A stretch of 64,000 bases of DNA from Pandoraea captiosa (GTDB lineage: Bacteria > Pseudomonadota > Gammaproteobacteria > Burkholderiales > Burkholderiaceae): contig NZ_CABPSQ010000010.1 in NCBI RefSeq assembly GCF_902459775.1, positions 1 through 64,000 of the forward strand. Reading direction: 5' to 3'. Made by a program: the position numbers and the translations under genes. The notes under the pieces are model-generated. The model was not told the origin of the DNA. It did no database searches and was given only the letters and a program-made list of their open reading frames with translations. Shown in pieces: positions 24,551 through 33,600 of the stretch. Each line of letters begins with the position of its first letter. The stretch's first letter is position 1.

Positions 24551-25534
24551 ATGGATTTCGAATTTCCCTTGCGCGAATTGCCCGCCGTCATGCGCGGCCC
24601 GCGTGTGGAGCGTCGCCACGTGTTGCTGGGGGGCAGCGCATTTTGGGGCACCCTCGTCGAGTCCGGCGACGATCGGGGCATGCTGCGCCTGGACGACGGA
24701 CGTCTGGTCGATCCAGACGACTCACAAACGCTCACGCATCTGCCGCCGGTCAATCCCTCGAAGATCATTGCGGTGCACATCTCCTATCGCTCGCGTAGCA
24801 TGGAGACGCGTAACCGGCCGAAACCCACCGATACTCCGACGTATTTCACCAAGCCGCCGACTTCGCTCAACGGTCATGGCGGCCAGATTCTGAAGCCGGC
24901 GGACTGCCGGTATCTGAACTACGAAAGCGAATATGCGGTCGTGATCGGGCGAACGTGTCGTAATGTGTTGCCCGATGAGGCGTGGGATTACATCGAAGGT
25001 TTCTGCCCGGCGCTGGATATGGGATTGCAGGATTTTCGCGATACCGACCAGGGATCGATGCTGCGGGTCAAAGGGGCGGATACGCTGCTGCCCATCGGAC
25101 CGGGTATCGTGCGAGGGGTGAACCTGTTCGAGCAGACGCTGCGGACCTATCGCAACGGGCGCGTGGTGCAGGAAGCCCATATCGGCGACGAAACGATCTG
25201 GGGCCCGCATTATGTGATTGCGGACATTGCCCGCCATATCACGCTGCTGCCGGGCGACGTGATATTGATGGGCACGCCCTGCCATTCGCGTTCGGTGGAT
25301 GCGGGCGATCTGGTCGAGTGCGAGATTACGGGGTTGGGGCGTCTCGCCGGGCGCGTGGTGCAGATCGACGCGCCGCGTGCGGCGGCGCTCGGTGTGGGGC
25401 ATCCGCCGGGGGACAGTCCTGAAGTGCGCCGTGTGGCGCTGGGTTTCGATGAACGTGTGCCGGAGCGGTTCAAGGAAAACTACCGCCTCGCGGCACATCA
25501 ACCAGAGCAAGGGATCAAGGGAAAAAGCGCATGA
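24551..25534 (+). CDS. Fumarylacetoacetate-hydrolase-family protein, single-domain HpaG-like
   Basis: The FAH fold catalyses decarboxylation or isomerisation of oxo-dienedioates. The 327-residue protein has the metal-binding pair E125/E127 in NYESEYAVVIG, then a further acidic ligand region ALDMGLQDF, and ILMGTPCHS near the C-terminus. Enterobacterial HpaG is a fused two-domain protein of about 430 residues that performs both decarboxylation and isomerisation. Here only one FAH domain exists, plus about 70 extra N-terminal residues. Its last codon overlaps the ATG of the next gene (ATGA). Confidence 0.8.
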   Translation: MDFEFPLRELPAVMRGPRVERRHVLLGGSAFWGTLVESGDDRGMLRLDDGRLVDPDDSQTLTHLPPVNPSKIIAVHISYRSRSMETRNRPKPTDTPTYFTKPPTSLNGHGGQILKPADCRYLNYESEYAVVIGRTCRNVLPDEAWDYIEGFCPALDMGLQDFRDTDQGSMLRVKGADTLLPIGPGIVRGVNLFEQTLRTYRNGRVVQEAHIGDETIWGPHYVIADIARHITLLPGDVILMGTPCHSRSVDAGDLVECEITGLGRLAGRVVQIDAPRAAALGVGHPPGDSPEVRRVALGFDERVPERFKENYRLAAHQPEQGIKGKSA

Positions 25535-26520
25535 AGGTGACGATCATTGGTGCGGGCGCCATCGGTGGCCTGATCGGGCAGAAGCTGGCTGCTGCGGGCG
25601 AGGCGCAGGTCAGTGCGCTCGCGCGCGGGGCCACGCTCGCGGCGCTGCGCGAGCGTGGGTGGCGGGTGAAGCAGGGCGAGGCGCTGGCCACGGCGCCCGT
25701 GGCTGCGGCGCACCCGTTGGAGGACGCTGCAAAACTTGGCCATCAGGATCTGGTCGTGATCGCGGTGAAGGGGCCCGCGCTGTTGCAGGTCGCCTCGGCG
25801 GTCGTGCCGTTGCTCGGCCCGCAAACGCTGGTCTTGCCCGCGATGAACGGCGTGCCGTGGTGGTTCTGCAAGGGCGTGGCGCCATTCGGCGACGCGCCGC
25901 TCGCGAGCGTCGATCCGCAGGGCGCCATCGGTGCGGCGATCCCGCTGGCGAACGTGATCGGTTGCGTGGTGCACGCCAGCGCCTCCACGCCCGAGCCGGG
26001 ACTGGTCGATCACAAGATGGGGCGAGGCCTCATCATCGGCGAGCCGTCAGGCGGCACGAGCGAGCGTGTGCAACGTCTGGCGGGGTTGCTCGAGCGCGCA
26101 GGGTTCGAGGCGAAGGCGTCGGAGAATGTGCGGCTCGATATCTGGTACAAGCTCTGGGGCAACCTGACGATGAACCCGGTGTCCGCCATCACGGGCGCGA
26201 CCATCGACCGCTTGCTGGACGATCCGTTGGTGCGCGAGTTTTGCTCGGCGGCCATGCGCGAAGCGGCGGCGATCGGTGCGAAGATCGGTTGCGCCATCGA
26301 CCAGTCGCCGGAAGACCGGCATCTGGTGACGGCGAAGCTGGGGGCGTTCAAAACGTCGATGTTGCAGGACGTGGAAGCCAATCGTCCGATCGAACTCGAT
26401 GCGCTGGTCAGCGTGGTGCGAGAGATCGGTCAGCGCGTGTCGGTGCCGACACCGAACATCGATGCGTTGCTCGGACTGACCCGCCTCTTCGGGCGGGTCC
26501 ATGGGCTGTATCCGCAGTGA
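25531..26520 (+). CDS. Ketopantoate-reductase-family (PanE/ApbA) dehydrogenase
   Basis: The 329 residues start with a Rossmann dinucleotide motif (GAGAIGGLIGQKLA, residues 7-20) and have the C-terminal helical PanE domain with the catalytic-type lysine in WYKLWGNLTMNP. True PanE reduces 2-dehydropantoate for coenzyme A, but many paralogues in catabolic operons act on other 2-oxo acids. Its ATGA overlap with the FAH-family gene makes a catabolic role more likely. No panB, panC or panD is nearby. Confidence 0.82.
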   Translation: MKVTIIGAGAIGGLIGQKLAAAGEAQVSALARGATLAALRERGWRVKQGEALATAPVAAAHPLEDAAKLGHQDLVVIAVKGPALLQVASAVVPLLGPQTLVLPAMNGVPWWFCKGVAPFGDAPLASVDPQGAIGAAIPLANVIGCVVHASASTPEPGLVDHKMGRGLIIGEPSGGTSERVQRLAGLLERAGFEAKASENVRLDIWYKLWGNLTMNPVSAITGATIDRLLDDPLVREFCSAAMREAAAIGAKIGCAIDQSPEDRHLVTAKLGAFKTSMLQDVEANRPIELDALVSVVREIGQRVSVPTPNIDALLGLTRLFGRVHGLYPQ

Positions 26521-26541
26521 GCCGAAGCGAGTTGTCGTAGG

Positions 26542-27828
26542 TCAGCGTACACCGGTGTGCCGATACACCTGACTCAGCGCGATCAGTCCTGCGGTGGCAG
26601 CGGCCATCATGTAGAAGCTCGGTGCGAGTTTGCTGCCCGTCGCGTTGATCAGCCATGTCAGGATGAACGGCGCGAAGCCGCCGAAGCACGTGACCGACAG
26701 GTTGTACGAGAGCGACAGGCCCGTCGTGCGCGTCTTCACCGGAAAGATCTCGGACGCCAACGCGGGCAGGGGGGCGAAGTAGATCGTCATGAGCACGCCC
26801 AGCAAGGTTTGCAGCGCAAGCATCATGCCGAAGCTCGGATACGTCGACAGCAGCCAGAACATGGGCCAGATCGCGACGAGCAACAAGGCGGCGGCAATCA
26901 TCATCGGCCTTGCCCGTCCCACCCGATCCGACCACGCGCCCACGACGGGCGACAGGAACATCTGCACGATGCCCGTCGCCACCGTGGCAGCAAAGGCGAC
27001 CGAGGCGGGCAGGCCCAATTGCTTGATCGCGTACGTCGGCATGTACAGCACCAGATAGGTCGAGACCGTGGCGACGACCACGACGCCGACCGCCAGCAGC
27101 AGACGCATCTTTTGCTGCTCCAGCGTGTCGCGCAGCGGCGTTTGCGTGGGTTCGGCTTCCAGGAACTCGGGCGTCTCGCTCACGTGGCGACGGATGTAAT
27201 ACGCCACCGGGCCGATCAGCAGGCCGAACAGGAACGGCACGCGCCATCCCCAGCTCTGCATCTGCTCCGGGGACAACGTGCTCGTGAGCACCGCGCCGAA
27301 GCCGGCGGCGAGCAAGGTCGTCAGCCCCTGACTGGCGACCTGAAAGCTCGCGAAGAAACCACGTCGCTGCGGCGCATGTTCGGCGAGAAACGCCGTGGCG
27401 CTGCCGAATTCCCCGCCCGCCGAGAAGCCCTGAATCATGCGCGCCAGCACAATGCCCATGGGCGCGAGCACGCCGATGGTTTCATACGTCGGCATGAACG
27501 CGATGATGGCGGTGCCCGCCATCATCAGCAAAATGGTCAGCGTCAGGGCTTCGCGACGCCCGCGTCGATCCGCGTAGACACCGATCACGATGGCGCCCAG
27601 CGGTCGCATGAAGAACGACACGCCGAAGGTGCCCAGCGTCAGCAGCAGTGAGGTCGTGTCGTCGTGCGCCGGGAAAAACAGCTTCGCGATCGTGACGGCG
27701 AAAAAACCGTACACGACCAGATCGAACCATTCGAGCGCGTTGCCGATGGACGCCGATATCACCGCGCGCCAGGTGTGTGAGGGGGTGTCCTGTTCGATGT
27801 GGACGCCGGCAGCCGAGGCAGTATTCAT
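26542..27828 (-). CDS. MFS transporter, metabolite:H+ symporter (MHS) family
   Basis: This inner-membrane symporter has 428 residues and twelve predicted membrane helices. MHS features include SIGNALEWFDLVVYGFFA in helix 1, the loop motif YADRRGRREALT, and MIQGFSAGGEFGSATAFLAE. The start is the ATG after GGAGAC. It lies 74 bp downstream of the aminotransferase on the same strand, so it probably imports the substrate of the cluster. It is not the HpaX (4-hydroxyphenylacetate permease) type. It is convergent with the dehydrogenase gene, with only 21 bp between them. Confidence 0.88.
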   Translation of the reverse strand: MNTASAAGVHIEQDTPSHTWRAVISASIGNALEWFDLVVYGFFAVTIAKLFFPAHDDTTSLLLTLGTFGVSFFMRPLGAIVIGVYADRRGRREALTLTILLMMAGTAIIAFMPTYETIGVLAPMGIVLARMIQGFSAGGEFGSATAFLAEHAPQRRGFFASFQVASQGLTTLLAAGFGAVLTSTLSPEQMQSWGWRVPFLFGLLIGPVAYYIRRHVSETPEFLEAEPTQTPLRDTLEQQKMRLLLAVGVVVVATVSTYLVLYMPTYAIKQLGLPASVAFAATVATGIVQMFLSPVVGAWSDRVGRARPMMIAAALLLVAIWPMFWLLSTYPSFGMMLALQTLLGVLMTIYFAPLPALASEIFPVKTRTTGLSLSYNLSVTCFGGFAPFILTWLINATGSKLAPSFYMMAAATAGLIALSQVYRHTGVR

Positions 27829-27902
27829 ATTGTCTCCAGTCGTTGTTATGTCGATGTCGCATGCGCCTTGCGGCGGGCATGCTCGCCGTGTTGCATGACG
27901 CC

Positions 27903-29123
27903 TTACTGCGTCATCACCCGGGCGATGGCCTGCGCGACGGTGTCGACGTTGCGCGTGTTCAGCCCGGCCACGCACATGCGGCCCGAGCGCAGCAGGTACA
28001 CGCCGTGCGACTCGCGCAGCGTGTCGGCCTGCGCCGGGGACAGGCCCGTGTAGGTGAACATGCCGCGCTGCGCGATATAGCGCGACAGCGCCTCGCCATC
28101 GACATGCGGAGCGAGCCGCGCGTGAATCTGCGAGCGCATTGCGGCGATGCGCTCGCGCATGCCGTCGAGTTCGGTTTCCCACGCACGTCGCAGCGAGGGC
28201 GTGGTGAGGACTTGCGCGACGAGCCGCGCGCCGCGCGTGGGCGGATTGCTGTAGTTCGCCCGCACGGTGCCGGTGAGCTGGCCGAACACGCGCGCGGCTT
28301 CGTCCGCCGTCGCACACACCACCGACAGCGCGCCACATCGCTCGCCGTACAGGGAGAAATTCTTCGAGAAGGAGTTGGCGACGACCGTCGGCACTCCGGC
28401 GTCGGCGAGCACGCGTACGGCAAAGGCGTCAGCATCGAGGCCGTCGCCGAATCCCTGATACGCCATGTCGACGAAGGCGATCAGGCCGCGCTCGTGCAGC
28501 ACGGGCACGAGCGCTTGCCACTGCGCATGCGAGAGATCGACGCCCGTCGGGTTGTGGCAGCAGGCATGCAGCAGCACGATGCTGTGCGGCGGCAGCGCGG
28601 CGATGGTCTGCATCATGGCGTCGAAGCGCAGGCCGCCGGTGGCATCGTCGTAATAGGGGTAGGAATGAACCGGAAAACCGGCGCTCTCGAACACCACGCG
28701 ATGATTGTCCCAGCTCGGGTCGCTGATCCACACGGTGCTCCCGGGGAAGTAGCGCTTCAGGAAGTCCGCGCCCACGCGCAGTGCACCGCCGCCGCCCAGG
28801 GTTTGCAGTGTCGCAATGCGCTGTTCGCGTCGCGCGGCGCTGTCCTCGCCGAAGACGAGAGCCTGCACGGCGTTGCGGTACAGCGCAGTGCCCGCCATCG
28901 GCAGGTAGGGGCGCGGGCCGATATCGGAGAGCACGGCCGCCTCCGCCTCGCGCACGGCCTGCATGACCGGCAGGCGTCCGTCGTCGTCGAAATAGATGCC
29001 GATGGACAGGTTGACCTTGTGCGGGCGGGGGTCGTGACCGAACGCTTCGTTCAGACCGAGGATGGGGTCGCCGGGGTAGGCGTCGACATGAGAAAACAGG
29101 GGGCGCGTTGCGGCTCGATGCAT
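27903..29123 (-). CDS. Aromatic amino acid aminotransferase (class I, TyrB-like)
   Basis: This PLP enzyme transfers the amino group of aromatic or acidic amino acids to 2-oxoglutarate. The 406 residues from the ATG with an upstream CGGAG-like site include HACCHNPTGVDLS, the PLP lysine K254 in NSFSKNFSLYGERCG, and a C-terminal GVYLLRSGRMCVAGL. It heads a two-gene operon with the MHS transporter and faces the LysR gene. In this setting it may deaminate tyrosine, DOPA or a related amino acid feeding the ring-cleavage operon (inference). Confidence 0.88.
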   Translation of the reverse strand: MHRAATRPLFSHVDAYPGDPILGLNEAFGHDPRPHKVNLSIGIYFDDDGRLPVMQAVREAEAAVLSDIGPRPYLPMAGTALYRNAVQALVFGEDSAARREQRIATLQTLGGGGALRVGADFLKRYFPGSTVWISDPSWDNHRVVFESAGFPVHSYPYYDDATGGLRFDAMMQTIAALPPHSIVLLHACCHNPTGVDLSHAQWQALVPVLHERGLIAFVDMAYQGFGDGLDADAFAVRVLADAGVPTVVANSFSKNFSLYGERCGALSVVCATADEAARVFGQLTGTVRANYSNPPTRGARLVAQVLTTPSLRRAWETELDGMRERIAAMRSQIHARLAPHVDGEALSRYIAQRGMFTYTGLSPAQADTLRESHGVYLLRSGRMCVAGLNTRNVDTVAQAIARVMTQ

Positions 29124-29176
29124 GCGGCTGGCTCCGTCTCGATGCTCAATGGATTCATTGGGGGAATTTTGAAAAT

Positions 29177-29230
29177 CGATTGTGGGCGACGCCCCTTTGC
29201 GGAACAATCAATCGATTCTGGTCCATTCGT
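29177..29230. promoter_or_regulatory. Second copy of the cluster operator, between aminotransferase and LysR genes
   Basis: Bases 29202-29221 match the reverse complement of 20300-20319 at 18 of 20 positions. ATCAATCG (29207-29214) is followed after 8 bases by a degraded partner CCATTCGT (29223-29230), and an extra CGATTG half-site lies at 29177-29182. It sits between the divergent starts, where a LysR protein would regulate both. Confidence 0.65.
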
Positions 29231-29256
29231 AAGTGAAACTTGATAATCGAAACGCC

Positions 29257-30183
29257 ATGCCCCTGACCCGCGTTACGTTGCGCCAGTTCGAAGCGCTGGT
29301 GGCCATTGCCGAATTACACAGCTTCGCCGAGGCGGGCAATCGTCTGGGACTCACCTCCTCCGCAGTGAGTCAGTTGGTGGCGGAACTGGAGTCGGTGCTC
29401 GGCTTCCGCATTTTCGACCGCACCACGCGACGTGTGGCGCTCTCGAGTGCGGGCCGGGATTTCCTCGCGTCCGCCGAATCGGTGCTGCGGCATGTGCAGG
29501 CCGCCGAGAAGACCGCCGACGATCTGCGCAATCGTGCTGCCGGGATCGTGCGTGTCGGCGCGCCGCTCGTGCTGGCGAGCATGGCGTTGCCCGCCGCGAT
29601 TCGGGAGTACACGGCCTCGCGTCCTAAGGTGGTGGTGCGCGTAGTCGATACCCCGGTCGATGCGCTTATCGATCATGTCGCCAATGGCGATCTCGACATT
29701 GCCATTGGCCCGAATCGCGCGACGGGCGCGCATGTCGCCGGAACACCCGCGTTCGACAGTCCGTGGGTGTTGTGGTGTGCACCGCAGCATCCGCTCGCAC
29801 GCCGCCGGCGTGTGAAATGGACCGACCTGCGCGACACGCCGCTCGTCGCCGCCGGGCGCGATCACGAGCGCAGCGTTGCGCAAATGCGCTTGTCCGCGCC
29901 GCCGGACGCGCGCATCACGTCCATCGATGTCGTCGATAACGTGACGACGGCGCTTGGCGTCGCGTCGCAAGGACTCGCCGCGACGCTCACGCCAGGGTAC
30001 GTGGCGGCGCTGGCGAATGCGTTCGGGCTGGAAATGCGCCGGGTGATCGCGCCGGAGACGATTCGTCAGGTGTGCGTGTATCGTCCGCTCTCGCGTGCGG
30101 CGTCACCGGCCGCGGAAGGTTTCGCCGAGTTTTTGCTCGACTGGTTGCCGAAGTGGAACGAAAACATCATGCGCGCGGCCTAG
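29257..30183 (+). CDS. LysR-family transcriptional regulator
   Basis: The 308-residue protein has an N-terminal winged helix (TLRQFEALVAIAELHSFAEA, then GLTSSAVSQLVAELESVLG) and a substrate-binding effector domain. The ATG at 29257 places the HTH at the usual distance; an upstream in-frame GTG (29233) is less likely. It is divergent from the aminotransferase-transporter pair, and a sequence in this intergenic space recurs before hpaH. Control of the whole ring-cleavage cluster is therefore the simplest reading. Confidence 0.9.
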   Translation: MPLTRVTLRQFEALVAIAELHSFAEAGNRLGLTSSAVSQLVAELESVLGFRIFDRTTRRVALSSAGRDFLASAESVLRHVQAAEKTADDLRNRAAGIVRVGAPLVLASMALPAAIREYTASRPKVVVRVVDTPVDALIDHVANGDLDIAIGPNRATGAHVAGTPAFDSPWVLWCAPQHPLARRRRVKWTDLRDTPLVAAGRDHERSVAQMRLSAPPDARITSIDVVDNVTTALGVASQGLAATLTPGYVAALANAFGLEMRRVIAPETIRQVCVYRPLSRAASPAAEGFAEFLLDWLPKWNENIMRAA

Positions 30184-30632
30184 TGGGCGCATTGGTTACG
30201 AGTCGATCGCCATTTTTGCGAACGGGGATAGGGGGGCGGTTCCATAGAGGCGATCACGGGGCGCAATCAAGCGACTCAATAAAAGAGATGGTAATAAGAG
30301 GCGATAAAACGCGACGCTAAATCGAGACGCCAAAATAGGCGCCAAAAGAAACGATTAAGCAACGTTCCGGTAATTAAAATTACTATAAGCACGCCGAAAC
30401 TAACAATTTAAATTCCTGATTCTCGGTAGTTCCTGTATCCGCGGCGTTTCGAGACGCCATTGCGCTGTGATTTTCATTGCGATTGGTTTAGTGTTTACTT
30501 AACGAGCGGACGTTAATCCGTCTTCAACGCCATTTGCTATTTCTATGGCAGCTTCGTAGTACTTCGTATTGTCTGTATTGCTTCGTACGGCTTTCGTTGT
30601 GTCCGCTTGTCTCCCTTTCCCAAGGAGCTACA
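30184..30632. other. AT-rich upstream region of the autotransporter
   Basis: About 450 bp, clearly more AT-rich than the surroundings, especially 30290-30500 with runs such as TAATTAAAATTAC. No gene is seen. The composition resembles the upstream regions of horizontally acquired or nucleoid-protein-silenced surface genes. No confident -35/-10 pair was found. Confidence 0.5.
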
Positions 30633-33600
30633 GTGACTCACGCCATGCGCGAACGCACGCCCCGTCTTCACCCCCTTGCGGTGGCAGTCTCTCTGGTGTT
30701 TTTGTCAGCGACTGATGTCAGGGCGCAGATTTATCCGACGCCGGTCATCGAGTCGGGCACCGTCCTGACCTACGAGCAGTTTTACGATGGCAGTGTCGTG
30801 CCCGTAGGTGAGATTCAGGGCAGTGTGACGATCCATCCCGTGCCGCCGTACCCGACGCACCTCGGTGGGGCAGGCGTCTCGGTATTTCGCGGCGCGAGTG
30901 TCACGATCAATCCGAATCTCGGCACGCCGGGGCAGGTGGCGATCACCTCCGACTATCAGTTCGGTGCGCCCAACGACGCACTTTATATCGCCAACGGGAC
31001 GGTCAACATCGTCGCCAGCACGGCGGGGGTGCTGCTGACCGGCAATGGAACATCGGTGCACGGCGTCTACATGCCGGAGTCGGCTTCGGGAAGTTCCTGG
31101 CTAACGGGATCCGACGTCACGATCGTGACGACCGGCACCGGCGCGGATGGCATGCGTCCATATGGCGCGAGGTCGTTCATCGATCTCACCAGAACGTCGA
31201 TCACGGTGAACGGTCAGGACAGCTGGGGCGTGCGCTCCTGGGGCGGCAGCAACATCACGCTCACGGATTCGACGATCACGGCGAACGGGGCCAAGGTGTC
31301 GGGGGCGGGCGGTGTGCAGGTCTACAACGGGTCCACCGCCACCATCAACGGCAATTCGCTGATCCAGACCGGCGTGGCCGGTGCGCTCGGGCTCAATGCC
31401 GAGTCGGGCGGCACGCTCAACACGAACACGGATTCGGCAACGGCCGGGACCGTGACGGTTCAGACGACCGGCGCGGGCAGTCACGCGGTGCGCATAGGCA
31501 CAGCATTCGGCAATCTCAATCGGCTGAGCCTGTCGACGACGCAGAACGCCACCTACGGTTTGCTCGTGAACGGCACGTCCACTGTCACCGGTTCGCAGGT
31601 CGCGGTGAGCACGCTTGGCACGTCGGCCTACGGTATGTGGATCTCGGGAAGCACGACGGCCACGCTCAATGGCGGTTCCATCACCACGCAAGGGCAGACG
31701 GCCTACGGCCTGCTCTCGGGTACCGGCGCCGCCACCGTGAATCTGTCGGACTTCGCCATTACAACGCATGGCGCACAGGCCTACGGCATCTATGGATGGA
31801 CGGGAAGCACGACCAATTTCGCCGGTGGCTCGATTACGACGGACAAGGCCAGCACTTACGGCATCTACGCCAATGCCGGCACGGTCAATTTGCTGAGAAG
31901 CACGGCGACCGGGGATGGCACGTCGCTCACCACGTCGGGCACCAACGCGTACGCTGTGCGCATTCAGAACGGCGGGCAATTCAATGCTGCGGGGGCAACG
32001 ATTCGTGCGTCGGGCACGAACACTGCCGCCATCGTGTTCGACGCACCGGCCTCCATCACCGGCGTGACGGTGTCGGCGCCGACGCCGGGGCTGCCGCCCA
32101 TGCCCGCTACGACACCGCTGCTGCCGTCGAGCGACCCGCCGCCGCCGCTTGCCATCGATACGCCGATTCCTGCGACGCCGACCGAACTCGGCAGCGACAT
32201 TCCCGCACCGTCCCTCGCGCTGGTATCGGGCAGCCGGGCGGCGCCGCTGCGTGCCGGTGGTTACAACATGACGTTGCAGGACACGACGGTGACGTCGGAC
32301 ACCGGTGTGGCGCTGTGGGCTTACGGCGGCATCGCCAACGTCAACCTCGTCAACTCGACGCTCAGTGGCGGCGGCGGTGCGATCAATGCGACCACCCGCT
32401 CGGGTCTCGGCGCCACCCTGAATCTGGACGCAAGCAACTCCACGCTGACCGGACGAATCTACACCGACGCCAACAGCACCTCCGTGGTGAATCTGAGCAA
32501 CAACAGCGTCTGGCACGTGATGGGGTCATCCAACGTGACCGAGCTGAACAACGCGAACAGCCTGATCGATTTCCCGGTCACGTCGCAGCTCACTTCGGCA
32601 CCGACGAGCCAGGGGTCGTACCGCAACGTGACCATCGGCAACAGCTATGTGGGCAATAACGGCACGGTGGCGCTCAACACCTATCTGAACGAAGGCGGCG
32701 CGCTGTCGAATCAGTACAGTGACCGGTTGCTGATTCAGGGCTCGGCCAGCGGCACGACGCTGCTGCAAATCAAACCGACCTCGGGCAGCACCGGGAAGCT
32801 GACCTCGCCCAGCGGCGTGATCACGAACGACGAGGGGATTTCGGTGGTACAGGTGGCGGGGGCGTCGACGTTCAACGCCTTCCGGCTTGCAGGCGGCTAT
32901 GTCGTTGCACCCAACTCGCCCTATGAATACCGCCTGTATGCCTACGGCCCCGGGTCGGCCCACGGTACTGCCGAGGGCTCGCAGAATCTCGTGAGTACGG
33001 GAACCGGGCATTGGGACTATCGACTGCAAAGTGCCTATGTGGAACCGGAAGGGCCGGTCGATCCGGAGGAGCCCGGCAATCCGGGCGGAGAGATCGACGA
33101 CCCGGTGCCGCCGGACGCGCGCCGCCAGGTGGCGCCGCAAGTGGCGTCCTATCTGAGCGCGCCGGTGGCGTTTCTGCAGGCCGGGTTGATGGACATTGAC
33201 TCCTTGCACCGACGCTTGGGGGAAGTGCGCGACGATCGCGAACTGGGGCGTGACCGCGGCCCCGGCGAGATGTTCATGCGCGGCTATGGCGGTGGCTTCA
33301 AATATCGTTCCAACCAGAGCTTTCAGGCGTTCGGTTACGACATGAGCGCCGATTACGGGGCCATTCAGGTGGGTGGCAATCTGTTCAAGCACTTCACCGA
33401 TGACGGCACGTGGCGCTTCGGTGCCGCGGGCTCGATGGGGTGGCTGCACTACGACCCGAACGCCATCGACGGGCCGAGTTCCACGCGCGCGAGCACCTAC
33501 CGGCTCTATGGGTATGGCACTTATCAGAGCCAGAAGGGCTGGTACGTCGACGGCATCGTCTCGGTCGGCTGGTTCAACGGCCGCACCACGACCGACGCGC

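Noticed and set aside
26557-29243. Long plus-strand frames opposite the transporter and aminotransferase
   Set aside because: Composition is Arg/His/Gln-rich with no motif; the minus-strand proteins are unambiguous.
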